Of a stretch of DNA of 35,831 nt, positions 1 through 7,368 are shown piece after piece (within the stretch, counting starts at the first letter, position 1; each line of letters begins with the position of its first letter). The position numbers were made by a program, and so were the translations under genes. Origin of the DNA: Lentisphaeria bacterium (lineage in GTDB: Bacteria; Verrucomicrobiota; Lentisphaeria; Victivallales; UBA1829); the NCBI GenBank assembly GCA_017503375.1, contig JAFVTF010000023.1, positions 1 to 35,831 on the forward strand, written 5' to 3'. The notes beneath the pieces are model-generated. The model was not told the origin of the DNA. It did no database searches and worked only from the letters and a program-made list of their open reading frames with translations.

Positions 1-62
1 ACCCATTCTCGCCAAAGGGAGCTGCTGCTATCTGATGACTGGGGAGTAATATACAAGGAAAG

Positions 63-203
63 GTCCTTTTTCCCCTCCTCAAACTCCCCCCCTTTTTTCC
101 AAACCTTTTTGCGGCATTCCGATTTTTACGATGTAAAAATCGAAATGCCATCTTAAAGTTGAAATAGCAGAAGGATTTACCAACCTGTATGGGGAATAGC
201 GCT
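63..203 (+). repeat. Dispersed repeat R1, copy A
   Basis: This 141-base element is nearly identical to the reverse complement of 35691-35831; I count two substitutions. A diverged copy lies at about 29924-30085. It starts with a polypyrimidine stretch, contains a 37-base hairpin at 113-149 (arms of 17 with one mismatch, loop GAT), then the conserved stretch GATTTACCA, and ends in the palindrome AGCGCT. No reading frame is evident. The AGCGCT end faces the 3' end of the gene at 246-1739. It could be a MITE-like element or a structured RNA or terminator module. Bases 1-62 may belong to the same element, because copy B shows related purine-rich sequence there. Confidence 0.85.
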
Positions 204-245
204 AAACAGAAAAAAATCCTCTCAAAAACCGGGATATTTTTCCCA

Positions 246-1739
246 TCAGTCTTCTGTGACGTGTCCGGATTCGTTACATTCAAAAATCCGGTATAAATCA
301 TCAGCTGTCCGGCTCACGATCTCATATTCCCGCAGATTTTTACGCCATTTTTCCGGAATACAGTTTTCTCCGAGAATTACACCGAGAATGTTTCCGGTAA
401 TCGCTCCCGTGGAATCACTGTCTCCATCAATATTGACAGCCTCAATCACCCCGGCTTTGAAATTCCATTTATGATGAACGGCACAATAAATCCCGATTGC
501 CAAAGCTTCTTCAGCTATCCAGCCTTCACCGATTTCAGAAATATCCGAAGCCGTTCTGGCACAACGGATGGCTGCAAGCGTCTCACTTGCCGCCGGAATT
601 TTTTCCAGATGACGTTCCGTCAAATCCAGACTTTCTTCCAGAGTTTTCCCCTGCATCAGATATGCGATCAGCATGGCAAATGCCCCGCCTGAAGTAATAC
701 CGGTTGGATGACCATGGGTGAGTGCAGAAAATTTGCAGCCATAGTCGTATGCCTGTTCCGGTTCAAAGAATAAGCCAACCGGAGCCATCCGCATGACAGT
801 GCCGCAGCCTTTGCTGTTGTTCCGGGCCGGCACACTTTTGGATTCCAGAGATGTAATACAGGTATTTCCCGGAGCGCGCTGCTGAAAGAGCTGTTTTTCC
901 TGAATCAGCCAGCCGCTGTTGATAAAATCTTCCGGAGCTTCCGGTTCGATTCCCTGGGTTTTCAGCCATCTCAGATAAGCAAACCGCATAACAGAAACCG
1001 GATCGCATATTCCTTTTTCCCTGCTGCGGACATTCGCCCGGAGCAAGCCTTCCACTGTGAACAATGTCATCTGGGTATCATCGGTGATCGAACCGGTTCC
1101 ATCACCGGATTCAACATATTGCGAAACATTTTCACCATAGACACTTTTGATGCTATCCTTCCGGAGGAATTCCAGAGGAGATCCCAGAGCATCCCCGGCA
1201 GCTCCGCCGATCAGACATCCGCGGACAGCATCACACCGCGCCGGTTCCCGTAATTCATTATCCAAAGTTTCCCATGCGGTCAACGCATTCTGAGCGACCG
1301 GATCATCTGAAATATTTTTCAAAGCATGATAAAGACAATCCGCTTCATGAAGGTATCGGTAAGCAGAAAGTTTTCCCTCCAGTTTGATGAAATCCTTTGA
1401 ATTGCAAATTCTATCGGAAACTTTCACCAGAAGGATATCTCTGTTTCCGCTGTCAGCAATTCCTTCCAGATACAATTTTTTATCAGCCTCTCTGGGACGG
1501 GTAAGCATTTTGATTCCGGCAAGCACAGTTTCATCAGAAACGTTCAGAATTTCTGCTTCTGTAACTTTTGTGTCTTCCAGCAGATCATGTCCCCATGCGA
1601 TTGAAATCATCGGAGAATCCGGTTTTACTCCCCATTTCAGCAATGTATCAACTACTGCTTCCGGATGAACGATATATGGAATATTTCCTTCGCCTTTTCT
1701 CTTTTGTCCAGCGTGATATTTGTGAGCAAGTTCTTTCAT
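246..1739 (-). CDS. HD-domain (SpoT/MESH1-like) + ADP-ribosylglycohydrolase fusion protein
   Basis: A 497-residue two-domain protein. Residues 1-165 look like an HD hydrolase of the SpoT/MESH1 type: His25 in YIVHPE, the HD pair at 51-52 in AWGHDLLEDT, and Asp109 in VKVSDR. Such domains hydrolyse (p)ppGpp or related nucleotides. From about 170 to the end it matches the ADP-ribosylglycohydrolase (DraG/ARH) family: GCLIGGAAGDALGSPLEF, the metal-binding TDDTQMT at about 219, and the C-terminal GDSDSTGA at about 439. That family removes ADP-ribose from proteins or small molecules. I chose ATG at 1739 because GGAGG sits five bases upstream; an in-frame TTG at 1751 overlaps that ribosome site. The gene is monocistronic. 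Its upstream region holds a long palindrome (1775-1939), which may form its mRNA leader. Substrates of both domains are unknown. Confidence 0.85.
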   Translation of the reverse strand: MKELAHKYHAGQKRKGEGNIPYIVHPEAVVDTLLKWGVKPDSPMISIAWGHDLLEDTKVTEAEILNVSDETVLAGIKMLTRPREADKKLYLEGIADSGNRDILLVKVSDRICNSKDFIKLEGKLSAYRYLHEADCLYHALKNISDDPVAQNALTAWETLDNELREPARCDAVRGCLIGGAAGDALGSPLEFLRKDSIKSVYGENVSQYVESGDGTGSITDDTQMTLFTVEGLLRANVRSREKGICDPVSVMRFAYLRWLKTQGIEPEAPEDFINSGWLIQEKQLFQQRAPGNTCITSLESKSVPARNNSKGCGTVMRMAPVGLFFEPEQAYDYGCKFSALTHGHPTGITSGGAFAMLIAYLMQGKTLEESLDLTERHLEKIPAASETLAAIRCARTASDISEIGEGWIAEEALAIGIYCAVHHKWNFKAGVIEAVNIDGDSDSTGAITGNILGVILGENCIPEKWRKNLREYEIVSRTADDLYRIFECNESGHVTED

Positions 1740-1774
1740 CAGCACCTCCAATACTCAACAATTTTGGTTCTTCA

Positions 1775-1939
1775 GAGGTAATTCCAAAAGTCCGGCAAAA
1801 TTTGGCTGAAAAGAGATTGCTGATGAGATGGAAATGGTAGTTTGAGCGTGGCTACTCACAGAGTAACCACCGAAAACGCTCCATTTTCAGATCACGGCAA
1901 GAATTTTCAGACATTTTTGAAGACTTTTGAAATTGCCTC
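1775..1939. repeat. Long imperfect palindromic element, copy E1
   Basis: A 165-base element with near-perfect termini GAGGTAATTCCAAAAGTC and GACTTTTGAAATTGCCTC, whose two halves are imperfect reverse complements along their whole length. Its left arm (1775-1853) and right arm (1870-1939) are almost identical to those of a second copy at 20034-20217. The apical segment between the arms is unrelated in the two copies but self-complementary in each. No coding capacity is evident. It fits a non-autonomous MITE-like element. It lies between the divergent starts of the HD/ADP-ribosylglycohydrolase gene and the DMT transporter gene and accounts for half of this 330-base gap. Confidence 0.85.
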
Positions 1940-2002
1940 TTCATAATATAGTACGTTCAGAAGCAAAAAAAGTGACAAAAAACAAAAAAAACGCTTGTGA
2001 GA

Positions 2003-2030
2003 TTGAAAAAAACTTAAAATGTGCTATTTT
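2003..2030 (+). promoter_or_regulatory. Predicted sigma-70-type promoter of the DMT transporter gene
   Basis: TTGAAA (2003-2008), a 16-base spacer, and TATTTT (2025-2030). The ribosome site AGGAG follows at 2056-2060, so the leader would be about 33 bases. Confidence 0.5.
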
Positions 2031-2069
2031 ATATGCTTTATTTTACATTTACAACAGGAGTATAAAAAA

Positions 2070-2957
2070 ATGGCAATCGGAATTTTATTTTTGGCGATCA
2101 CTGCGATCATGTGGGTAATCCTGGGAGCAGTCATCAGTCATGCGGCACAGAAAAATTTAAATCTCGGATTTATCCAGGGCGCAGGAGCTATCGTTCTTGC
2201 CGCACTGACCATCCCGATTTATTTTCTGAAAGATATGTCTGTTCCTCCTGCGGTTCTGATTGCTGTTCCGCTTTCCGGAATCGGAAATTATATGACATTC
2301 ATCCTGATGAACAAAGCGATGCAGAAAGGTCCCAACGGCCTTGTCTGGGCGATGATCCAGAGTGCGTTTGCCCTCCCCTTCCTGATGGGGATTTTCGTCT
2401 TTCATGTTCCCTGCCCCAAGACCCGTATCATCGGAATCATTCTGCTGCTTCTCGCCATGATTCTTATGGGCGTATTCGGAAAAGGAAATGAAAAGAAAGA
2501 AGAAAAACGGAACTATATCTGGATCGTTTATACTCTGCTGGGATTTCTCGTTGCAGGGGCAACCCAGAGCTGTGCAAATATTCCGTCCTATCTGATCAAG
2601 GAAGAAGCCTCCGGAATTCTGACAGCACTCTTCCGTGCCGGGCTGAGTTCCGGCGGAATCTTCGCAACGTTCTTTGCTCATGGATTGATCGACCGGAAAA
2701 TTTTCCAGTGGAAAAACTGCATCGGCAGTACAGTCGTCATGACAATTGCAACCGTTCTTTCTCTGGTTTTCACCTTTATCGGTCTGGACCGTCTGGCTCA
2801 GCACAACGCCGGGGCGATTGCATATCCCATGATCGTTGGTATTTCCATTGCGATCTTTATGATCTACACATCCATCAAACTGAAAGAAAGACTTTCCTTT
2901 CCTGCTCTTTGCGGGGTACTGCTCTGCCTTTCCGGAATCGTGGTTATCGCACTGTAA
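2070..2957 (+). CDS. DMT-superfamily (EamA-like) membrane transporter
   Basis: A 295-residue, very hydrophobic protein with about ten membrane segments arranged as two similar halves of roughly 145 residues, as in drug/metabolite (EamA/DMT) transporters. A charged loop GKGNEKKEEKRN near residue 145 separates the halves. The substrate cannot be read from the sequence; family members export metabolites or amino acids, or import sugars. I chose ATG 2070 because AGGAG lies ten bases upstream; an upstream in-frame start at 2019 would add a poorly conserved-looking extension and sits inside the predicted promoter. The gene ends three bases before the convergent DUF3089 gene, with no separate terminator visible. 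Confidence 0.8.
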   Translation: MAIGILFLAITAIMWVILGAVISHAAQKNLNLGFIQGAGAIVLAALTIPIYFLKDMSVPPAVLIAVPLSGIGNYMTFILMNKAMQKGPNGLVWAMIQSAFALPFLMGIFVFHVPCPKTRIIGIILLLLAMILMGVFGKGNEKKEEKRNYIWIVYTLLGFLVAGATQSCANIPSYLIKEEASGILTALFRAGLSSGGIFATFFAHGLIDRKIFQWKNCIGSTVVMTIATVLSLVFTFIGLDRLAQHNAGAIAYPMIVGISIAIFMIYTSIKLKERLSFPALCGVLLCLSGIVVIAL

Positions 2958-2960
2958 AAA

Positions 2961-3986
2961 TCACTTTTTCAGGTATGCATTGATCCGGTCCTGAGCGTTC
3001 CGGGTAATATCGTGATAGAAAAAGTAGATATCATTCATGTGATAAACTCCTTTTCCTAAAAGACGGCTGTCATATTTATCTTTTTTGAGGGGTACTACGA
3101 TCAATGCACCTGTTTCAGGATTGATTTCTGCTGTACAGAAATTCTTTTCTTCCTGAATGATTTTTCCTTTTCCATCGAAAAAGACTGCCCCTTTACTCAA
3201 TGAAGCATCGGCTTTCACTGCATCAGTCCGCCAGTTCAGGGGATTGATGCAGTAGGTTCCCGGTCCGGTAAAGATTGAATTCTTCACTCCGGGAGCCTCT
3301 GAATTCCATGTCATAATCACGCCTGTATCATCTGCCCGCTGTGCCAGTTTAATATGAGGAGCATCCGGAAAGGTTTTCGGCAATCTCGGAAAACCAAAGA
3401 GATAAGCCGCCACCATTTTTCCGTAAATTGCGGGGTCTTTCATATCATCTTTGATAACATCAAGCAGAACGTACGCTCCCTGACTGTGTCCCGCAAGAAT
3501 AAAAGGACGCCCCTGATTGTAATGTTTCAAATAATAACGGAATGCATCTTTGATATCATTCAGACCGAGATTCATAAATTTCCGGTCTTCCCGTTTGACT
3601 CCGATATCCTGCAATGCCCGGGTGATCTCTGTCTGACGGTAATAAGGCGCATAAATCCGGCAAATGGAAGCAAACGGACCGCTCTGCTGTACGGAAACAG
3701 ATTTTGCTTTTCTCTGCGTTTTCGGATCGGACCAGTCCATGTAAGGTTCATGCGGCTGTGCTACGATTGTCGGATAAACATAAAATACATCAACCGGACA
3801 GCTGGATTTCTGCTCCGGGAGCAATACCCAATTCTCAGTCTTACTGTAATCAACGGGTGAAAACTCTTTTTGAGAGACAGTTTTCTTTGCGGGTTGTCCG
3901 GATTCAATACATCCGGAAACACATAATAAACCCAAAATAACAGCTGAAATATAAATCAATTTCCAAACGGGTCTTCTTAATTTCAT
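2961..3986 (-). CDS. DUF3089 alpha/beta-hydrolase-like lipoprotein
   Basis: A 341-residue protein. The N-terminus has a positively charged start, a hydrophobic stretch and the lipobox VSGC at residues 23-26, so it is probably lipid-anchored outside the cytoplasmic membrane. The mature part begins near CPVDVFYVYPTI, typical of the DUF3089 family, and contains the serine-hydrolase elbow GHSQG, followed by an Asp/His-rich C-terminal half. An esterase or lipase-like activity is likely from the elbow, but no DUF3089 substrate can be assigned. GAGGAG upstream of ATG 3986 supports the start. Transcription starts from a promoter at 4014-4041, back to back with that of the MBL gene. Confidence 0.8.
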   Translation of the reverse strand: MKLRRPVWKLIYISAVILGLLCVSGCIESGQPAKKTVSQKEFSPVDYSKTENWVLLPEQKSSCPVDVFYVYPTIVAQPHEPYMDWSDPKTQRKAKSVSVQQSGPFASICRIYAPYYRQTEITRALQDIGVKREDRKFMNLGLNDIKDAFRYYLKHYNQGRPFILAGHSQGAYVLLDVIKDDMKDPAIYGKMVAAYLFGFPRLPKTFPDAPHIKLAQRADDTGVIMTWNSEAPGVKNSIFTGPGTYCINPLNWRTDAVKADASLSKGAVFFDGKGKIIQEEKNFCTAEINPETGALIVVPLKKDKYDSRLLGKGVYHMNDIYFFYHDITRNAQDRINAYLKK

Positions 3987-4013
3987 ATTCGATTCTCCTC
4001 TGTTTCCGTAAAT

Positions 4014-4041
4014 AATATATCTCTTTTTGAAAATTTTTCAA
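4014..4041 (-). promoter_or_regulatory. Predicted promoter of the DUF3089 lipoprotein gene
   Basis: On the minus strand: TTGAAA (4041-4036), 16 bases, TATATT (4019-4014). It is divergent from the promoter at 4050-4077, with only eight bases between the two -35 boxes. Confidence 0.6.
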
Positions 4042-4049
4042 GTACAGTA

Positions 4050-4077
4050 TTGAACTGTCTGGAAACTGTGCTATCTT
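4050..4077 (+). promoter_or_regulatory. Predicted promoter of the MBL-fold gene
   Basis: TTGAAC (4050-4055), 16 bases, TATCTT (4072-4077). The start codon begins at 4084, only six bases after the -10 box, which implies a leaderless mRNA. Confidence 0.55.
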
Positions 4078-4083
4078 AACACC

Positions 4084-4893
4084 ATGATGAAACTGACGAT
4101 CCTTTCCGAAAATAATGCGATTCCGCCTTTTGATGCGGAACATGGACTCTCCATGCTGCTGGAGTATGGTGGTAAAAAACTCCTGTTCGACACCGGAGCC
4201 GGTTCTGTCCTGCCCGGAAATTCAGAAAAAATGAATATTGATCTTTCTTCCGTTGACGGAGTAATTCTTTCTCACGGACACCGGGATCATACCGGAGGAC
4301 TCGTGCATGTTCCGCCTGCGACAGTCTGGCATTCTCCGGGAATTACCGATCCGCATTACAGTCATCATCCGGGAAAGCCGGTCAGAACTCTGACAATGCC
4401 TGAAAACTGCATGGAACATCTCGGTAAATGCCAATGCTGTACGGTTCACAATTTTACAGAGATCATGCCGGGAATCTTTCTGACCGGGCCGATTCCAAGA
4501 ATCTCAGGTGAAGATTGCGGAGGTCCTTTTTATACAGATCAGCAAGGAACAGTGAAAGATTTCATTTCAAATGAACAGGCATTGCTTTTGCAGGAAGGGG
4601 TTTTGATTCAGGGCTGCTGTCATGCGGGAATCATCAATACATTGGAATATTGCAGAAAAATTCATCCGGAAATCAGAGTGCATACGATTATCGGCGGTCT
4701 GCATCTTCTGCTGGCATCGGAAGAACGCTTGAAACAAACTGCGGAGTATCTGAAACAATCCGGAATTGAAACTCTTTACCTGCTCCATTGCACCGGAGAT
4801 AATGCTGTCGCTTATTTGAAAAAATCCCTGCCGGAAATCAAAATTCAGACTCCATGCGTCGATGGAATACCAATTTTATTGAATGGAATGTAA
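4084..4893 (+). CDS. MBL-fold metallohydrolase (COG1237-like)
   Basis: A 269-residue metallo-beta-lactamase-fold protein. The metal-binding signature SHGHRDHTGG has His64, His66, Asp68 and His69. Further ligands are likely in GCCHAGI and in GGLHLL; the C-terminal LLHCTGDNA is also typical. The arrangement matches the COG1237 subgroup, some members of which are called dihydropterin/beta-RFAP-type synthases, but the reaction here cannot be fixed. The start is ATG 4084 (an ATG follows immediately at 4087); no ribosome site precedes it and the -10 box ends at 4077. Its last 18 bases overlap the end of the convergent ldcA gene. Confidence 0.85.
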   Translation: MMKLTILSENNAIPPFDAEHGLSMLLEYGGKKLLFDTGAGSVLPGNSEKMNIDLSSVDGVILSHGHRDHTGGLVHVPPATVWHSPGITDPHYSHHPGKPVRTLTMPENCMEHLGKCQCCTVHNFTEIMPGIFLTGPIPRISGEDCGGPFYTDQQGTVKDFISNEQALLLQEGVLIQGCCHAGIINTLEYCRKIHPEIRVHTIIGGLHLLLASEERLKQTAEYLKQSGIETLYLLHCTGDNAVAYLKKSLPEIKIQTPCVDGIPILLNGM

Positions 4894-5778
4894 TTTTCCG
4901 TTCTCTATTCTGCACAGTTCATTGAATACGAATGAGTGAGACGGCAAATCATGTCCGTAAGCCAAACCGCTGAAAACCGGAACGGAAACTTTCTGCGCGA
5001 ACTCCCGGAACAATGCATTGCGCTCCTGTTCCTCTCCGCAATCTGAAAATTGAGCAAATACAACACCGGAAACACCTTTGAAAAAGTTGCTGTAATACAG
5101 CTGCTGCAGCATGCGGTCTATTTTTCGGACAGGCTCTCCGATCTCTTCCAAAATTACAATTTTTCCCTGCATCGACGGCAGATAATCTGTTCCGCAAAGG
5201 CTGGAAACAAGCGTCAGGTTCAAAGGGATTACGCCACCGGAAATCTGGTCTGAACCATTCAGCGAAATCATCGGAGAACCAATCTCAGGTATTACAGTTT
5301 TTTCCCCGGAAAGAACAGCATAAACCCGCTTGATTCCTGCAAAAGTTTCAGCGCATTTCACAGCCTCCGGCAAACGGACAGCCATTTGAGATGCCACACA
5401 GATTCCTGCTTTGCGTGACATCATAGCCAGATGCAGAGCGGTAATATCGCTGAAACCGATAACAGGCAAATTCCGTTGACGCAGGACGGCATAATTGATT
5501 TTCTCAAGAATTCGCGGTGTTCCGTAACCGCCCCTGACACAAAGAATCGCATCCACTTCCGGATTCTCTGCCAGAGAATTGAAGTCTTCCGCCCGCTGCA
5601 AATCATCTGCGGAAAGATAGGAAAAAACGCCTTTTGAAAAAAGATTTTTTCCGGGAATTATCTTCAACCCCTGCTGTTCCAGAAATTTTATTCCAGCCCG
5701 GAGTTTTTCCGGATCACAACCGCTGGCAGGGGCTGCAATTCCAACAGATCGGAGCTTGCCGAACAGATGTTCACTCAT
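4876..5778 (-). CDS. ldcA: LD-carboxypeptidase (muramoyltetrapeptide carboxypeptidase, S66)
   Basis: A 300-residue peptidase of family S66, which removes the terminal D-Ala from murein tetrapeptides during peptidoglycan recycling; no signal peptide is seen, consistent with a cytoplasmic site. Visible family signatures: GIAAPAS near the N-terminus, CVRGGYG at 80-86, the putative nucleophile Ser110 in GFSDIT, Glu211 in ILEEIGEP, and His276 in YGHDLPSH, which fit the Ser-Glu-His triad. I chose the ATG at 5778, whose codon overlaps the stop region of the upstream gene by eight bases; a further in-frame start at 5820 would lie deep inside that gene. It is the last gene of the tsaB operon and overlaps the MBL gene tail to tail. 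Confidence 0.9.
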   Translation of the reverse strand: MSEHLFGKLRSVGIAAPASGCDPEKLRAGIKFLEQQGLKIIPGKNLFSKGVFSYLSADDLQRAEDFNSLAENPEVDAILCVRGGYGTPRILEKINYAVLRQRNLPVIGFSDITALHLAMMSRKAGICVASQMAVRLPEAVKCAETFAGIKRVYAVLSGEKTVIPEIGSPMISLNGSDQISGGVIPLNLTLVSSLCGTDYLPSMQGKIVILEEIGEPVRKIDRMLQQLYYSNFFKGVSGVVFAQFSDCGEEQERNALFREFAQKVSVPVFSGLAYGHDLPSHSFVFNELCRIENGKLHSIQ

Positions 5779-6499
5779 AACGCACCCCGGAACGTCCAAG
5801 AAGGATTCCGGCAGGACCACCGGAAGCCTTTTTCAAATTCTTTCTGAAAACGTACGGACGGTATTCCACGAAAATTCCGGTTTCATCTGTGTGAAGATCA
5901 ATCACAGATTCCCGGATGAATCTTTCGCCCGCACTGCCGCGGTAATGATTTTCTGTCAATTCTTTCAGTTTTTCGTCCAGAATTGACTTCGGAATATCAA
6001 AAGCTCCGGCTCTGGCTGAAAGAATTTCTATTTTCTCTTTTCCATCTTTGACAGACAGTTTGAATGTAATATGCACGTTGATAAACCTGCCGAAAGGATT
6101 TTGCGGGGCATCCACAATTTGTTTTAAATGAAAAACACCTTTTTTCAAAATGAAACTGGTCCGTCTGGGTGAAATGGTCCTGCCGCCTGTCAATCCGGCT
6201 TGATTCAGCAGATTGGAATACATTAAAGTTCGGAGAATATAGTTGAATTCGTCATCCTCATACCGGATTACAGCAACTTTTGACGGGTCGGAACGTTTGA
6301 TCAAATCATAGTTCTGCTGTCCCTTTTTCATCACATGAAACGGAATAAACTGTTCTTTTTCCTTCGGACGGTTCAAATAACTGTGGTCCAGCTCCATCGG
6401 CTCTTTGTCATAAACTTTTGCTGCAAAAAATCCGGCAGCAGTCAGCACTATGACAATAAGAACAAGGAAACCAAGCAAAGACCATTTCAGAATTTTCAT
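5771..6499 (-). CDS. Conserved-looking single-pass membrane protein of unknown function
   Basis: A 242-residue protein that I do not recognise. Residues 5-28 form one hydrophobic segment (KWSLLGFLVLIVIVLTAAGFF), so the remaining 210 residues are probably outside the cytoplasm, anchored by the N-terminus. The outer part has mixed alpha/beta character and contains the stretch ARAGAFDIPKSILDEKLKEL near residue 165, reminiscent of YpmS-like or other membrane-anchored lipid-binding proteins, but the resemblance is weak. Start and stop codons overlap its neighbours (ATGA with tsaB, eight bases with ldcA), so the three are co-translated. Placement beside ldcA suggests a cell-envelope role, which is inference only. 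Confidence 0.75.
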   Translation of the reverse strand: MKILKWSLLGFLVLIVIVLTAAGFFAAKVYDKEPMELDHSYLNRPKEKEQFIPFHVMKKGQQNYDLIKRSDPSKVAVIRYEDDEFNYILRTLMYSNLLNQAGLTGGRTISPRRTSFILKKGVFHLKQIVDAPQNPFGRFINVHITFKLSVKDGKEKIEILSARAGAFDIPKSILDEKLKELTENHYRGSAGERFIRESVIDLHTDETGIFVEYRPYVFRKNLKKASGGPAGILLGRSGVRYE

Positions 6500-7173
6500 A
6501 AAATATTCCGCGGGGTTTTCGGGGCAACAAAGACAGCTGCGCGGAGATACTCCAGAGCCGTCGGCGGGGTTGAAAAGTCACCGGGCATCAGCCGGATCAA
6601 CTCATCTGCACGGATGGATGGAATAAAGACAGCCTCGGTATCAAAGTTTTTCAAAGCTGCCGCATCTTTTTCCAAAGCGCAAACTGCGCGGCCTTCTGCT
6701 GCAGAACGGAGTTCCTCTCCATTCCGGAAAACCTCTTTGTAACCATTCTGAACATAATCATTTCCCTGCAAAGTCAGACCGTAACCGATGATTTCAGAGC
6801 GTTTTCCATCGAACAGGACAAGGACCTCTGCGGGGCGGTTATCAGCGGGGAATGCAGTTGCCGCCATAGCTGCAGCTGTGGAAATACCGCGGACTTTGAT
6901 CTTATCGTTCCCGTAAGCCAGTCCCATGACATAAGCGGAAGCGATCCGCAAACCGCTGAAACTTCCCGGACCTGCACCGACGGTCCACTCCTGAATGGTA
7001 TCCACGCCTCCGCCTTTTGCAGCGGCTTCTGCGATCCATTCCGGCAAACGGGAAGCATCATGACCGGAAAAAAGATGGTTTTCCCGTACCAGCAAATGCT
7101 CGCCCCGCATCATCGCAAAAGCGGCTTCACCCCAGGAAAAATCCAGTGCTCCGCGAATGATATCCTGCTCCAT
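6496..7173 (-). CDS. tsaB: tRNA threonylcarbamoyladenosine biosynthesis protein TsaB
   Basis: A 225-residue ASKHA-fold protein. TsaB partners TsaD and TsaE in placing threonylcarbamoyl on A37 of tRNAs that read ANN codons. The hallmark GAGPGSFSGLR at residues 66-76 is complete, followed by the hydrophobic helix ASAYVMGLA. The N-terminal ALDFSWGEAAFAM is the expected first strand, although it lacks the usual LxIDTS spelling. Length is normal for the family. AGGAG precedes ATG 7173. It is the first gene of an operon with the membrane protein and ldcA. Its own promoter is unclear; a TTGAAA at 7230-7225 on the minus strand has no convincing -10 box. Confidence 0.9.
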   Translation of the reverse strand: MEQDIIRGALDFSWGEAAFAMMRGEHLLVRENHLFSGHDASRLPEWIAEAAAKGGGVDTIQEWTVGAGPGSFSGLRIASAYVMGLAYGNDKIKVRGISTAAAMAATAFPADNRPAEVLVLFDGKRSEIIGYGLTLQGNDYVQNGYKEVFRNGEELRSAAEGRAVCALEKDAAALKNFDTEAVFIPSIRADELIRLMPGDFSTPPTALEYLRAAVFVAPKTPRNIL

Positions 7174-7217
7174 TTTATATTCTCCTGAAAATTTTTCAAT
7201 TTTTTTTTAAATCTGCC

Positions 7218-7245
7218 TTGCATTTTTCAAAGCAGAGAGTATATT
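7218..7245 (+). promoter_or_regulatory. Predicted promoter of tRNA-Cys
   Basis: TTGCAT (7218-7223), 16 bases, TATATT (7240-7245), ending 16 bases before the tRNA. The extended -10 TATATTACC recurs at gltA and grpE. Confidence 0.65.
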
Positions 7246-7261
7246 ACCTTCATTATCACGA

Positions 7262-7337
7262 GGCGTGATGGTCGAGCGGCTAAGGCAACGGTCTGCAAAA
7301 CCGGTTCTGGTGGGTTCAACTCCCACTCACGCCTCCA
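7262..7337 (+). tRNA. tRNA-Cys (anticodon GCA)
   Basis: A 76-base tRNA including an encoded CCA. The acceptor arms GGCGTGA and TCACGCC pair fully, the T arm GTGGG/CCCAC encloses TTCAACT, the anticodon loop CTGCAAA carries GCA, and the discriminator is U, as expected for tRNA-Cys. The outermost anticodon-stem pair (A27-G43) is a mismatch. A T-rich tract follows at 7338-7355 and may stop transcription. Confidence 0.95.
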
Positions 7338-7368
7338 TTTTTTTTGCCTTTTTTCCGGACTTTTCCCA

